A stretch of 64,000 bases of DNA, from positions 1 to 64,000 of the forward strand of contig CAZVRW010000003.1 of NCBI GenBank assembly GCA_964630265.1, in the 5' to 3' direction. The notes beneath the pieces were generated by a model that was not told where the DNA came from, did no database searches, and saw only the letters and a list, made by a program, of their open reading frames with translations. Below, in pieces: positions 52,269 through 60,972 of this stretch. Every line of letters starts with the position of its first letter. Within the stretch, counting starts at the first letter, position 1. Both the position numbers and the translations under genes were made by a program. The DNA comes from CAZBWP01 sp964630265 (GTDB lineage: Bacteria > Pseudomonadota > Alphaproteobacteria > Rhodospirillales > Defluviicoccaceae).

Positions 52269-53534
52269 GTGGCAGCCCCGGTCGCGTTCGTCCTCAAGGG
52301 GTATCCGCGGCTGTCGGAGACCTTCATCGCCCAGGAGATCCGGGCGCTGGAGCGGCGCGGTCTCGATCTCCGGCTCTATTCGCTGCGCCGTCCCACCGAT
52401 CCGGCCGTGCATCCCGTGCATCGCGAGATCACTGCCCCCGTCAGCTACCTGCCGGAGTATCTGCACGAGGCGCCGGCCCGCGTCGCCGCCGCCTGGCGGC
52501 GAGTGCGCGGACGCCCGGGCTACAGCGACGCCCTCCGCATCTGGCAGCGGGACCTCGCCCGCGACCGCACGCGCAACCGTATCCGCCGCTTCGGCCAGGC
52601 GCTGGTGCTGGCCGCCGAACTGCCGGCCGATGTGGGCTGGATCCATGCGCACTTCCTGCACACGCCGGCCTCGGTCGCCCGCTATGCCGCTCGGATCCTT
52701 GGCCTGCCATGGTCCGTCTCGGCGCATGCCAAGGACGTCTGGACCACGCCCGAGTGGGAAAAGCGCGAGAAACTCGCCGACTGCCGCTGGCTGGTGACGT
52801 GCACGCGCACCAACGCGGCGCATCTGGCGGCCCTGGCGCCGTCGCCCGACACCGTGGAACTGGTCTATCACGGCATCGATCTGGCGCGATTTCCGGAAAT
52901 GCTGCGCCGTCCCGGCCCCGACGGCAGCGATCCGGAGCGCCCGGTGACACTGCTGACGGTGGGGCGCGCCGTCGAGAAGAAAGGCTTCGATGTCCTGCTC
53001 GACGCCCTCGCCCAACTGCCGACGGAACTGTATTGGCGGCTGGTGCATGTCGGCGCCGGGCCGCTGCGAGAGGCGTTGCAGCGCCGGGCTCGCGATCTCG
53101 GCCTCGGCGAGCGGGTCGACTGGCTGGGCCCCCTGTCGCAGGATCGGCTGCTGGAGAAGTATCGGGCAGCCGACATCTTCGTGCTCGCCTGCCGGGTGGC
53201 CGTGGACGGCGACCGGGATGGCCTGCCGAACGTCCTGATGGAAGCGATGAGCCAGGGGCTGCCATGCGTCTCCACCGCGGTCAGCGCGATCCCCGAACTC
53301 ATCGCCGATGGCCGCGTCGGCGTACTGGTGCCGCCCGAGGATCCGGGCGCCCTGACCGACGCCATCGCCGGACTGCTGCGCCAACCCGAGCAACGCGCCC
53401 GCATCGCGGCGGCCGGCGGACAGCGGGTGCGCGACCACTTCACCATGGAGGCCGGCATCGAGCGGCTGGCGTGCCGCTTCGGCCTTCCCGCCTTGGACAC
53501 GCGCGAGTGCGCTGTATCTTCCATGCGCCGCTGA
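52269..53534 (+). CDS. Glycosyltransferase family 4 (colanic acid-type)
   Basis: 421 aa from the GTG at 52269, four bases after the upstream stop; an ATG at 52218 would overlap that gene. VLKGYPRLSETFIAQEIRAL is the hallmark N-terminus of WcaL/colanic-acid-type GT4 enzymes. Then WIHAHFLHTPASVARYAA, VYHGIDLARFPEML, LTVGRAVEKKGFDVLLDAL, and DRDGLPNVLMEAMSQGLPCV with the E(x7)E-like site. Its end overlaps the next gene by 28 bases. Confidence 0.87.
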   Translation: MAAPVAFVLKGYPRLSETFIAQEIRALERRGLDLRLYSLRRPTDPAVHPVHREITAPVSYLPEYLHEAPARVAAAWRRVRGRPGYSDALRIWQRDLARDRTRNRIRRFGQALVLAAELPADVGWIHAHFLHTPASVARYAARILGLPWSVSAHAKDVWTTPEWEKREKLADCRWLVTCTRTNAAHLAALAPSPDTVELVYHGIDLARFPEMLRRPGPDGSDPERPVTLLTVGRAVEKKGFDVLLDALAQLPTELYWRLVHVGAGPLREALQRRARDLGLGERVDWLGPLSQDRLLEKYRAADIFVLACRVAVDGDRDGLPNVLMEAMSQGLPCVSTAVSAIPELIADGRVGVLVPPEDPGALTDAIAGLLRQPEQRARIAAAGGQRVRDHFTMEAGIERLACRFGLPALDTRECAVSSMRR

Positions 53535-54652
53535 AGCCGCCCGAGCATCCGCGGCCGTCCGGCGACCGTCAGATGGCGCGGCTGTTCATCCAGGCGCTGC
53601 GGGACGCCGGGGTGGCGGTCGAGGCGGCACCGCCGTTGCGCAGCCACGACGGTCGCGGCGATCCCGAGCGGCAACGGCGCTTGGCGGCGATCGGTGATCG
53701 CCTCGCGGCGCGACTGACCGGCCACCTGCGGGCGCGCCCGGCGGCGGAGCGGCCCGATCTCTGGTTCACCTATCACCTCTATCATAAGGCGCCGGACCTG
53801 CTGGGCCCGAGCGTCAGCGCCGCGCTCGGCATCCCCTACGTCGTCGCCGAGGCGTCGTACGCCCCGAAACGCCGAGACGGACCTTGGGCGTTGGGCTTCA
53901 CCGCCGCCGAAGCCGCGATCCGCCACGCCGATCGCGTGCTCACCCTGAACAGCACCGATGCCGCGTGTCTCGGCAACCTGATTCCGGCGGAGCGGATCAT
54001 CCCCTTCGCGCCGTTCATCGATGCCGCCCCCTTCCGCGCCGCCGCGCGAGCGCGAGCGCGACACCGCCAAGCGCTCCACCGACGCCACGGCCTCGGGTCC
54101 GCCCACCCCTGGCTGCTCACCGTCGCCATGATGCGGCCGGGGGACAAGCTCGCCTCCTACCGGCTGCTCGCGGCGGCGCTGGCACACCTCGGCGACCGAC
54201 CGTGGCGGCTGATGGTTGCCGGGGACGGGCCGGCGCGGCCAGCGGTGCAGCGGGCGTTGCGGCCACTGGGCGATCGCGTCGTCTGCCTCGGTCAGGTCGA
54301 CGGCGACGCATTGCCCGGGCTCTACGCGGCCTCCGACCTCTATGTCTGGCCGGCCGTGGGCGAGGCCTTCGGGCTGGGCTTTCTGGAGGCGCAGGCAGGC
54401 GGCCTGCCGGTGGTGGCCGGTCGCACCGGCGGCGTGCCCGACGTGGTCGCCGATGGGCGAACGGGCACGCTGGTGCCGGTCGGCGATGTGGCGGCGTTCG
54501 CCGGCGCCACCCGGCGCCTGCTCGACGCGGCGGAGCTCCGCCGCGTCATGGGCACGCGGGCGGCGCAACGGGTGGCGGCTCGGCACGATCGCCGGCGCGC
54601 CGCCGACCGGCTCGCCGCCATTCTGGCAGAGGTGTGTGCCGAGCGGCTGTGA
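53507..54652 (+). CDS. Glycosyltransferase family 4
   Basis: 381 aa from the GTG at 53507 (VRCIFHAPLKPPEHPRPSGD), an N-terminus typical of a GT4 group found beside MurG-like genes in alphaproteobacteria. C-domain: HPWLLTVAMMRPGDKLASYR, LYVWPAVGEAFGLGFLEAQA, LPVVAGRTGGVPDVVADG. The much longer frame from 52709 is the overlapping reading of the upstream gene. The 28-base overlap with that gene suggests coupled translation. Confidence 0.83.
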   Translation: MRCIFHAPLKPPEHPRPSGDRQMARLFIQALRDAGVAVEAAPPLRSHDGRGDPERQRRLAAIGDRLAARLTGHLRARPAAERPDLWFTYHLYHKAPDLLGPSVSAALGIPYVVAEASYAPKRRDGPWALGFTAAEAAIRHADRVLTLNSTDAACLGNLIPAERIIPFAPFIDAAPFRAAARARARHRQALHRRHGLGSAHPWLLTVAMMRPGDKLASYRLLAAALAHLGDRPWRLMVAGDGPARPAVQRALRPLGDRVVCLGQVDGDALPGLYAASDLYVWPAVGEAFGLGFLEAQAGGLPVVAGRTGGVPDVVADGRTGTLVPVGDVAAFAGATRRLLDAAELRRVMGTRAAQRVAARHDRRRAADRLAAILAEVCAERL

Positions 54653-54697
54653 CGACGGTCGCTGGCATGACCGCGGGAACCCGCTATAAGCGCATCC

Positions 54698-55861
54698 ATG
54701 ACACACCGCGTGCTTTTCTATGTGCAACACCTGCTCGGTGTCGGTCACGTCAAGCGGGCCTCGGTGCTGGCGCGCGCCATGGCTGCGGCGGGACTGGACG
54801 TCAGCGTCGTGCTCGGCGGTCCGGAGGTGGAGGGCATCAGCTTCACCGGCTGCGCCCGCATTCCCCTCCCGCCGGTGCATGCCGCCGACGACGCGATCAA
54901 GACGCTGGTCGATGCCAGCGGTGCGCCATTCGACTCGGAGTTGCGGGAGCTGCGCACCGATCACCTGCTTCGCGCTTTCGAGATGCTGCGGCCCGAGACG
55001 CTGTTGATCGAACAGTTTCCCTTCGGCCGCCGCGCCTTCCGCGAGGAATTGCTGTCACTGCTGGCGGCCGCGCGCCTCGCCGAGCCGCGGCCGCGGATCC
55101 TGTCGTCCGTGCGTGACGTGGTGGTCCGCAAGGCGCGGCCGGATCGCAACGTCGAGATGGTCCGCTGGGCGGCGAGTTTGTTCGACGGAATCCTCGTGCA
55201 CGGCGATCCCGCCCTGATCCGCCTGGAGGCGTCGCTGCCCGAGGTGGCGATGATGGCCGATCGCCTGCGCTACACCGGCTATGTGGTGGAGCCGCAGGCG
55301 GTGGAGCACCCCGAGCGCGTCGCCGGGCGCGGCGAGGTCGTCGTGTCCGCCGGCGGTGGCGCCGTCGGCCTGCCGCTGCTGCAGATGGCGCTGGCCGCCC
55401 GTCCGCTCTCCCGCCTGGCCGACCGGCCGTGGCGGCTGATCACCGGGACCAACCTGCCGACCGAGGCGTTCGATCGCCTGGCCTGGGCGGCGCCGGACGG
55501 GGTGGTCGTCGATCGCTGGCGGACCGACATGGCGGACCTGCTCGGCAACTGCGTTCTCTCGATCTCCCAGGCCGGCTACAATACCATCGCGGATGTGTTG
55601 GCGGCGCGGGCGCGGGCAGTGGTGGTGCCGTTCGCCGCCGAGGGGCAGACGGAGCAGTCTTTGCGTGCCGAGATGCTTGCGAAACGCGGCGTCCTCGGTA
55701 TGGTCGCATCGGAAAAGGCAACGCCCGAAACGCTGGCGCGCGCCGTCGATGCCGCCATGGAGGCTGCGCCGGCGCCGTTCGCCGTCGACCTGATGGGTGC
55801 ACCAACGACGGCACGGATCATCGCGGCCGCCGGCCGCGAGACCGCCGTCGCGGAGGCGTGA
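54698..55861 (+). CDS. MurG-like glycosyltransferase (second)
   Basis: 387-aa GT-B protein. FYVQHLLGVGHVKRASVLAR at the N-terminus, the nucleotide-sugar region VVSAGGGAVGLPLLQMALAA, and LSISQAGYNTIADVLAARAR with VVVPFAAEGQTEQSLRAEML, resembling the UDP-sugar site of MurG/GT28. ATG at 54698. Distantly related to the gene at 51032 by the same motifs. Five bases before the deacetylase gene. Confidence 0.85.
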   Translation: MTHRVLFYVQHLLGVGHVKRASVLARAMAAAGLDVSVVLGGPEVEGISFTGCARIPLPPVHAADDAIKTLVDASGAPFDSELRELRTDHLLRAFEMLRPETLLIEQFPFGRRAFREELLSLLAAARLAEPRPRILSSVRDVVVRKARPDRNVEMVRWAASLFDGILVHGDPALIRLEASLPEVAMMADRLRYTGYVVEPQAVEHPERVAGRGEVVVSAGGGAVGLPLLQMALAARPLSRLADRPWRLITGTNLPTEAFDRLAWAAPDGVVVDRWRTDMADLLGNCVLSISQAGYNTIADVLAARARAVVVPFAAEGQTEQSLRAEMLAKRGVLGMVASEKATPETLARAVDAAMEAAPAPFAVDLMGAPTTARIIAAAGRETAVAEA

Positions 55862-55866
55862 GAGCA

Positions 55867-56640
55867 ATGGCCGAGACCGCGGAATGGGCCGGCTGGGACG
55901 GGCTCGCAGCGGAGCTGGATGCCTGGCAACGGGCCGGACGACAGGCGACGTTCTGGTGGCGCGACGACGACGCGACGCGCCAGACGCTGCCGCTTGACCG
56001 GCTGCTCGATCTTGGAGCCCGGCTGGCAGTGCCGCTGGCCCTGGCGGTGATCCCGCGCGACGCTGACGAAAGTCTCGCCGGCGCCCTCGGCGGCCGTTCC
56101 GATGTCGCCGTCCTGCAGCACGGTTTCGCCCACGCCAACCATGCGCCCGGCGAGGACCGGCAGGAGGAGCATGGCCCGCACCGACCGCGCGACGTGATGC
56201 TGGACGAGATCGCCGACGGCTGGCGGCGGCTGGAGCGTTTCCCGACCCGGCTGCCGGTGATGGTCGCGCCGTGGAACCGAATGGACGCGAGCCTGGTCGC
56301 CCATCTGCCCGTCGCCGGCTTGGCGGCGGTCTCCACCCTCGGCCCGCGCGATGCCGCCGCGCCAGCCCCCGGGGTCCGGCGCACCAATGTGCACGTGGAT
56401 ATCGTCGATTGGCAGGGCGGCGGCGGCTTCATGGGTGACGACCGAGTGCTGGCGCAGGTCATCAACCACCTGGCGGCCCGCCGGACCGGCCACTGCGACG
56501 CCGACGAGCCCACCGGCCTGATGACCCACCACCTGTTCCACGACGAGGGCTGCTGGGACTTCGTCGAGCGATTTCTGGCGGCGACGCTGCGCCATCCCGC
56601 CGCCGGCTGGCGTCCCGCGCAGCGGGCGTTCTGGCCATGA
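55867..56640 (+). CDS. Polysaccharide deacetylase-like protein
   Basis: 257 aa. FWWRDDDATRQTLPLDRLLD near residue 31 gives the Asp pair of the NodB-like fold, LQHGFAHANHAP the His-rich metal region, and VAPWNRMDASLVAHL and LMTHHLFHDEGCWDFVERFL later elements. Unlike classical NodB enzymes, spacing is compressed. Probably de-N-acetylates the glycan made by the preceding glycosyltransferases. ATG at 55867; the stop overlaps the next gene by ATGA. Confidence 0.8.
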   Translation: MAETAEWAGWDGLAAELDAWQRAGRQATFWWRDDDATRQTLPLDRLLDLGARLAVPLALAVIPRDADESLAGALGGRSDVAVLQHGFAHANHAPGEDRQEEHGPHRPRDVMLDEIADGWRRLERFPTRLPVMVAPWNRMDASLVAHLPVAGLAAVSTLGPRDAAAPAPGVRRTNVHVDIVDWQGGGGFMGDDRVLAQVINHLAARRTGHCDADEPTGLMTHHLFHDEGCWDFVERFLAATLRHPAAGWRPAQRAFWP

Positions 56641-57155
56641 CCGTGCTCGCCTATCCCCGCCGCGTCGTGCTCGCCGACTACGCCCGCGCTTGCGCCGGTC
56701 TGGCCATCCTCGGCGCTCCCCTCGTCGCCGCCGAGACCGCTCCGGTGGTCACCGCCCTGCTCGCCGCCGGGGTCGTGCTGTTCCTGGTGTACGGCCTGCG
56801 CACCGTCTGGCTGCAGTCCCTGCGCGTCCGCGTCGACGGCGATGGCATCGGGCGACTGCGACCGCTGCCGCGAACGATCCCCTGGCGGGAGCTGCGGGGC
56901 CTCCGCCTCGCCTATTACTCGACGCGGCGCGACCGCAGCGGCGGCTGGCTGCAACTCACGCTGACCGGCGCCGGCGGGCGGGTCGTTGTCGACTCCCGGC
57001 TCGACGGCTTCGCCCTGCTGACGGCGCGGGCCGTCACCGCGGCGACGGCGAACGGGATCCCGCTCGACCCGGCGACGGCCGCAAACCTCACGGCGCTGGG
57101 GGAACGGCGCGCCGAGGGACCGGGGCATCCGCTGACGGCCGGCGTTCGGCGATGA
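56637..57155 (+). CDS. Small membrane protein, possible bacterial PH-like domain
   Basis: 172 aa. Two hydrophobic segments (about residues 18-34 and 36-54) then a soluble part with VRVDGDGIGRLRPLPRTIPW, RELRGLRLAYYSTRRD, and GWLQLTLTGAGGRVVVDSRL, the strand pattern of membrane-associated bPH domains. Function unknown. Linked by ATGA overlaps to the deacetylase upstream and the transporter ATPase downstream, so the glycan genes and the ABC importer seem to be one transcript. Confidence 0.65.
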   Translation: MTVLAYPRRVVLADYARACAGLAILGAPLVAAETAPVVTALLAAGVVLFLVYGLRTVWLQSLRVRVDGDGIGRLRPLPRTIPWRELRGLRLAYYSTRRDRSGGWLQLTLTGAGGRVVVDSRLDGFALLTARAVTAATANGIPLDPATAANLTALGERRAEGPGHPLTAGVRR

Positions 57156-59047
57156 CCGACCTGCTGCAGGTCAACGACCTCCAGGTCGAGTTCACCACCG
57201 CCGCCGGTGTGCTTCGCGCGGTCGACGGGGTCAGCTTCCGGGTGCGCCCCGGCGGCGCCACGGCCCTCGTCGGCGAGTCCGGCTCGGGAAAATCGGTCAC
57301 CGCCCAGGCGATCCTCGGCATCCTGCCGCGGGTCGGCCGCGTCGCCGGCGGCGAGATCCTGTTCGCCGATCCCCACCACGACGGCGCCGCCGTCGATCTC
57401 GCGAAAATCCCTCCGGAAAGCGAGGCCTACCGGGCGATCCGCGGTGACAACATCTCGATCATCTTCCAGGAGCCGATGACGTCGCTGTCGCCGCTGCACA
57501 CCATCGGCGACCAGATCGGCGAGGTGTTGCTGCTGCACCGGCGGATGAATCGCAAGGCCGCGCGCAGCGCCGCGGTGGACATGCTGCGGCTCGTCGGATT
57601 TCCCGATCCCGTTCGCGCCTTCGACACCTATCCCTTCGAGTTGTCCGGCGGCTTGCGCCAGCGGGCGATGATCGCCATGGCGCTGATCTGCCGACCGGCG
57701 CTGCTCATCGCCGACGAGCCGAGCACCGCGCTCGATGTCACCATCCAGGCGCAGATCCTCAAGTTGATCGCCGATCTGCGCTCCGAACTGCAAATGGCGC
57801 TGCTCCTGATCACGCACGACCTGGGCGTCGTCGCCAACGTCGCCGAGGAGGTCGTGGTGATGTATCACGGCCGCATCATGGAGAGCGGGCCGCTGCGCGA
57901 CATCTACACCGATCCGCAGCATCCCTACCTGAAGGCGCTGCTCCGCGCCGTCCCGCACTTCAACATGACGGCGGGCGAACGACTGCAGCCCTTGCGCGAG
58001 ATCGAGTATCGCGCCGGCCATCTGCTCGCCCTGCGGGCCGCCGAGGACACGGTCAGCGAGACCGGTGGGGCGCTGCTGTCGGTCCGCCACCTCAACAAGA
58101 GCTTCGCCACCCGCAAGACGGCGGGACTGTTCGGCACCGGCGCACCGGTTGCGATCCGGGCGGTCGACAACGTCAGCTTCGACATCAAACGTGGCGGCTG
58201 CCTCGGCTTGGTCGGCGAGAGCGGCTGCGGCAAGACGACCGTCAGCAAGATCCTGATGCGGGCCATCGCCCCCGATTCCGGCAGCGTCACCTACCATGAC
58301 GCCAGCGGCCCGATCGACGTGCTGAGCCTGAAACCGAAGGCGTTGATCGCGTTTCGCCGGCGCATCCAGTACGTCTTCCAGGATCCCTTCGGCTCACTCA
58401 ACCCGCGGATGACCGTGTTCGAAATCCTGAGCGAACCGCTGGTCATCCACGCGGTCGGTGACGCCGACTATCGGCGCGAGATGGTCGTCGAACTGATGCG
58501 GGTGGTCGGCCTCGACCCGCGTCACCTGAACCGCTATCCGCACAGCTTCTCCGGCGGCCAGCGGCAGCGCATCGGCATCGCCCGGGCGTTGGCGCTGAAG
58601 CCGGACATGCTGATCTGCGACGAGCCCGTCTCCGCGCTCGACGTCTCGGTCCAGGCGCAGATCCTCAATCTTCTGAAGGATTTGCAGAGCGAACTGGGGC
58701 TCACCTATCTGTTCATCTCGCACAATCTCGCCGTCGTCGACTACATGGCCGACCGCATCGCCGTGATGTGCGCCGGCCGGCTGGTGGAAGAAGCGCCGCG
58801 CGAGGCGCTGTTCCGCAATCCGGTGCATCCCTACACCCGGGCGCTGCTCGCCGCGGTACCGTTTCCCGACCCCGACCGCCGGCTCGACTTCACGGCGCTG
58901 ATGGACGGCCGCGCGTCGATTCCGGAAGCTTGGCCCGACCCGTTCACCGCCGGTCCGGACGACGATGCCGCGCTCTTCGATCTGGGGTCCGGACACTACG
59001 TGCGGGCGCGGTCGGCGCCATCGAGTGGAGCGAGGAAGGTGGCATGA
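57152..59047 (+). CDS. Peptide-type ABC importer, fused double ATPase (YejF-like)
   Basis: 631 aa with two complete ATPase halves, as in YejF/GsiA-type importers. First half: Walker A GESGSGKS (41-48), signature LSGGLRQRAMIAMAL, Walker B LLIADEPSTALDVT. Second half: GESGCGKT (355-362), FSGGQRQRIGIARALALKPD, LICDEPVSALDVS. Between them lies an oligopeptide-transporter C-terminal segment (YTDPQHPYLKALLRAVPHF). Powers import by the permeases downstream. ATGA overlaps at both ends. Confidence 0.93.
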   Translation: MTDLLQVNDLQVEFTTAAGVLRAVDGVSFRVRPGGATALVGESGSGKSVTAQAILGILPRVGRVAGGEILFADPHHDGAAVDLAKIPPESEAYRAIRGDNISIIFQEPMTSLSPLHTIGDQIGEVLLLHRRMNRKAARSAAVDMLRLVGFPDPVRAFDTYPFELSGGLRQRAMIAMALICRPALLIADEPSTALDVTIQAQILKLIADLRSELQMALLLITHDLGVVANVAEEVVVMYHGRIMESGPLRDIYTDPQHPYLKALLRAVPHFNMTAGERLQPLREIEYRAGHLLALRAAEDTVSETGGALLSVRHLNKSFATRKTAGLFGTGAPVAIRAVDNVSFDIKRGGCLGLVGESGCGKTTVSKILMRAIAPDSGSVTYHDASGPIDVLSLKPKALIAFRRRIQYVFQDPFGSLNPRMTVFEILSEPLVIHAVGDADYRREMVVELMRVVGLDPRHLNRYPHSFSGGQRQRIGIARALALKPDMLICDEPVSALDVSVQAQILNLLKDLQSELGLTYLFISHNLAVVDYMADRIAVMCAGRLVEEAPREALFRNPVHPYTRALLAAVPFPDPDRRLDFTALMDGRASIPEAWPDPFTAGPDDDAALFDLGSGHYVRARSAPSSGARKVA

Positions 59048-60933
59048 GAACGATGCTTGCGATGGCGCTGGCCGGCTGGCTGGTGGCGCTCGTTGCCGCA
59101 CCGGCGACGGCCGCGGAGGAACCGCCCGCCCTGGCACCGCGCGTCGCCGATGGCACCCTGCCGCCACTCGCCGAGCGCCTGCCGGACCGCCCGCGCGTGA
59201 TCGACCTGGAAAGCGTCGGCAAAACACCCGGACGCTATGGCGGAACGCTCAAGAGCCTTGTCGGACGACCCGCCGACGTCCGCTTCCTCGTGGTCTGGGG
59301 CTACGCCCGGCTCGTCGGCTACGACACGGCATGGGACTTGGTGCCGGACATCCTGGAGCGCGTCGACAACGACGGTGACCGGGTGTTCACCCTGCACCTG
59401 CGCCCCGGGCACCGCTGGTCGGACGGCCACCCCTTCACCGCCGAGGACTTCCGCTTCTATTGGGAGGACGTCCTCAACAACCCGGTGCTCTCGCCGCAGG
59501 GGCCGCCATCCTTCCTGCGTGTCCATGGTGCGCCGCCGCGCTTCGAAGTCCTGAATGAAACCACCGTCCGCTATGCCTGGGACGCGCCCAACCGGGCGTT
59601 CCTGCCGGCGCTGGCCGGCAGCCGGCCCGAGTTCCTGTACCAGCCGGCGCACTATCTGCAACGGTTTCACGCCCGCTACGGCGACGTCGCACCCGACTGG
59701 GCCAGTGATTTCCGGGACGCGTCGGCGCAATACCGCAACACCAATCCGCAGCTGCCCTCCCTGCAACCCTGGGTGCATGCCGAGGCGACCCCCGACGGAC
59801 GCTTCGTCTTCGCCCGCAACCCCTTCTTCCATCGCGTCGACGGCGCCGGCCAACAACTCCCCTACATCGACCAGGTCGAGCTGCGCGTCGTCGATCCGGC
59901 GGAGATCCCACGGCGTGTCGCCGACGGCGAAGCCGATCTGCAGGCCCTCGGTCTCAGTTTCGAGCACTTCGCCATGCTCAAGCTCGCCGAGGCCCGGACC
60001 GACATGGTCGTCGAGTTGTGGGTGACGGCCGCGGGTTCGGAAGTCGCGCTCTATCCCAATCTGACCGCCAGCGATCCGACGTGGCAGGATCTGCTGCGCC
60101 AAGCGGACTTCCGTCGCGCCCTGTCGCTGGCTATCGACCGTGCGGCCATCAACCAACTGGTCTTCCACGGCCTCGGCATCGCCGCCGCCAACACCGTGTT
60201 GCGGGAGAGCCCCCTCTATCAGCCGGATTTCGAAACGGCGTGGACGAGCCACGACCCGGTGACGGCGGCGACGCTGCTCGACGGCCTCGGCCTCGAGCGC
60301 ACCGGCGCCGACGGCTGGCGGCGGCTGCCCGACGGTCGGCCGCTCGATCTCGTCATCGCCGCGACGGCCGAGCGGCCGAGCAGTCTGGAAGTGCTCAGGC
60401 TGGTCGCCGACGCCTGGTCGGGCGTCGGACTGGCGACGCGAGTCGAGACCATGCCCCGCGACGAACTGCGCCGGCGCGCACTCGCCGGTGACATCGTGAT
60501 GTCGGCGTGGAAAGGTTTGGAGAACGGCGTGCCGGGTCCGAACTGGCCACCGTCGGAACTGGTCCCCTCGGAGGCCGTGCAGCTTGGCTGGCCGGCGTGG
60601 GGGCTGTATGTTGAATCAGGCGGGTTCACCGGCCGTCCGGTGGATGATCCCGCAGTCGCGCGCTTGGTTTTCCTGGCCAAGGCCTGGGAGACGGCGGAGA
60701 ACCGCGCCGAACGCGCGGCGGCGTGGCGGGGCCTACTCGCTTGGCACGCCGAGAACGTCTTCAGCATCGGCACGGTCCACGGCGTGCCGCAGCCCGTTGT
60801 TCGGCGGCAAGGGCTGCGCAACGTTCCGGCAGACGCGATTTACAATTGGGAACCGGGTGCATACTTCGGATTGTATGGGCCACCCGCGTTCTGGTTCGAC
60901 ACAGATCCCCAGGGTCCCCGGCCGCCGCGGTAG
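59044..60933 (+). CDS. ABC importer substrate-binding protein, family 5 (first paralogue)
   Basis: 629-aa periplasmic solute-binding protein with a Sec signal peptide (cleavage about AAPATAAEE, residue 22). SBP_bac_5 features: GRYGGTLKSLV, LHLRPGHRWSDGHPFTAEDF, YWEDVLNNP, FRRALSLAIDRAAINQLVF. Begins by ATGA overlap with the ATPase gene. Such proteins bind oligopeptides, sugars or other solutes; the ligand is not evident. Its neighbour at 60973 is a clear paralogue. Confidence 0.92.
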   Translation: MRTMLAMALAGWLVALVAAPATAAEEPPALAPRVADGTLPPLAERLPDRPRVIDLESVGKTPGRYGGTLKSLVGRPADVRFLVVWGYARLVGYDTAWDLVPDILERVDNDGDRVFTLHLRPGHRWSDGHPFTAEDFRFYWEDVLNNPVLSPQGPPSFLRVHGAPPRFEVLNETTVRYAWDAPNRAFLPALAGSRPEFLYQPAHYLQRFHARYGDVAPDWASDFRDASAQYRNTNPQLPSLQPWVHAEATPDGRFVFARNPFFHRVDGAGQQLPYIDQVELRVVDPAEIPRRVADGEADLQALGLSFEHFAMLKLAEARTDMVVELWVTAAGSEVALYPNLTASDPTWQDLLRQADFRRALSLAIDRAAINQLVFHGLGIAAANTVLRESPLYQPDFETAWTSHDPVTAATLLDGLGLERTGADGWRRLPDGRPLDLVIAATAERPSSLEVLRLVADAWSGVGLATRVETMPRDELRRRALAGDIVMSAWKGLENGVPGPNWPPSELVPSEAVQLGWPAWGLYVESGGFTGRPVDDPAVARLVFLAKAWETAENRAERAAAWRGLLAWHAENVFSIGTVHGVPQPVVRRQGLRNVPADAIYNWEPGAYFGLYGPPAFWFDTDPQGPRPPR

Positions 60934-60972
60934 CGGCCTGCGGCTGACCACAAGCGAAGCGGAGAGCCTTCG

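Noticed and set aside
52868..54964. A 698-codon minus-strand frame across the glycosyltransferase cluster
   Set aside because: Antisense to two clear plus-strand glycosyltransferase genes and without any domain pattern.
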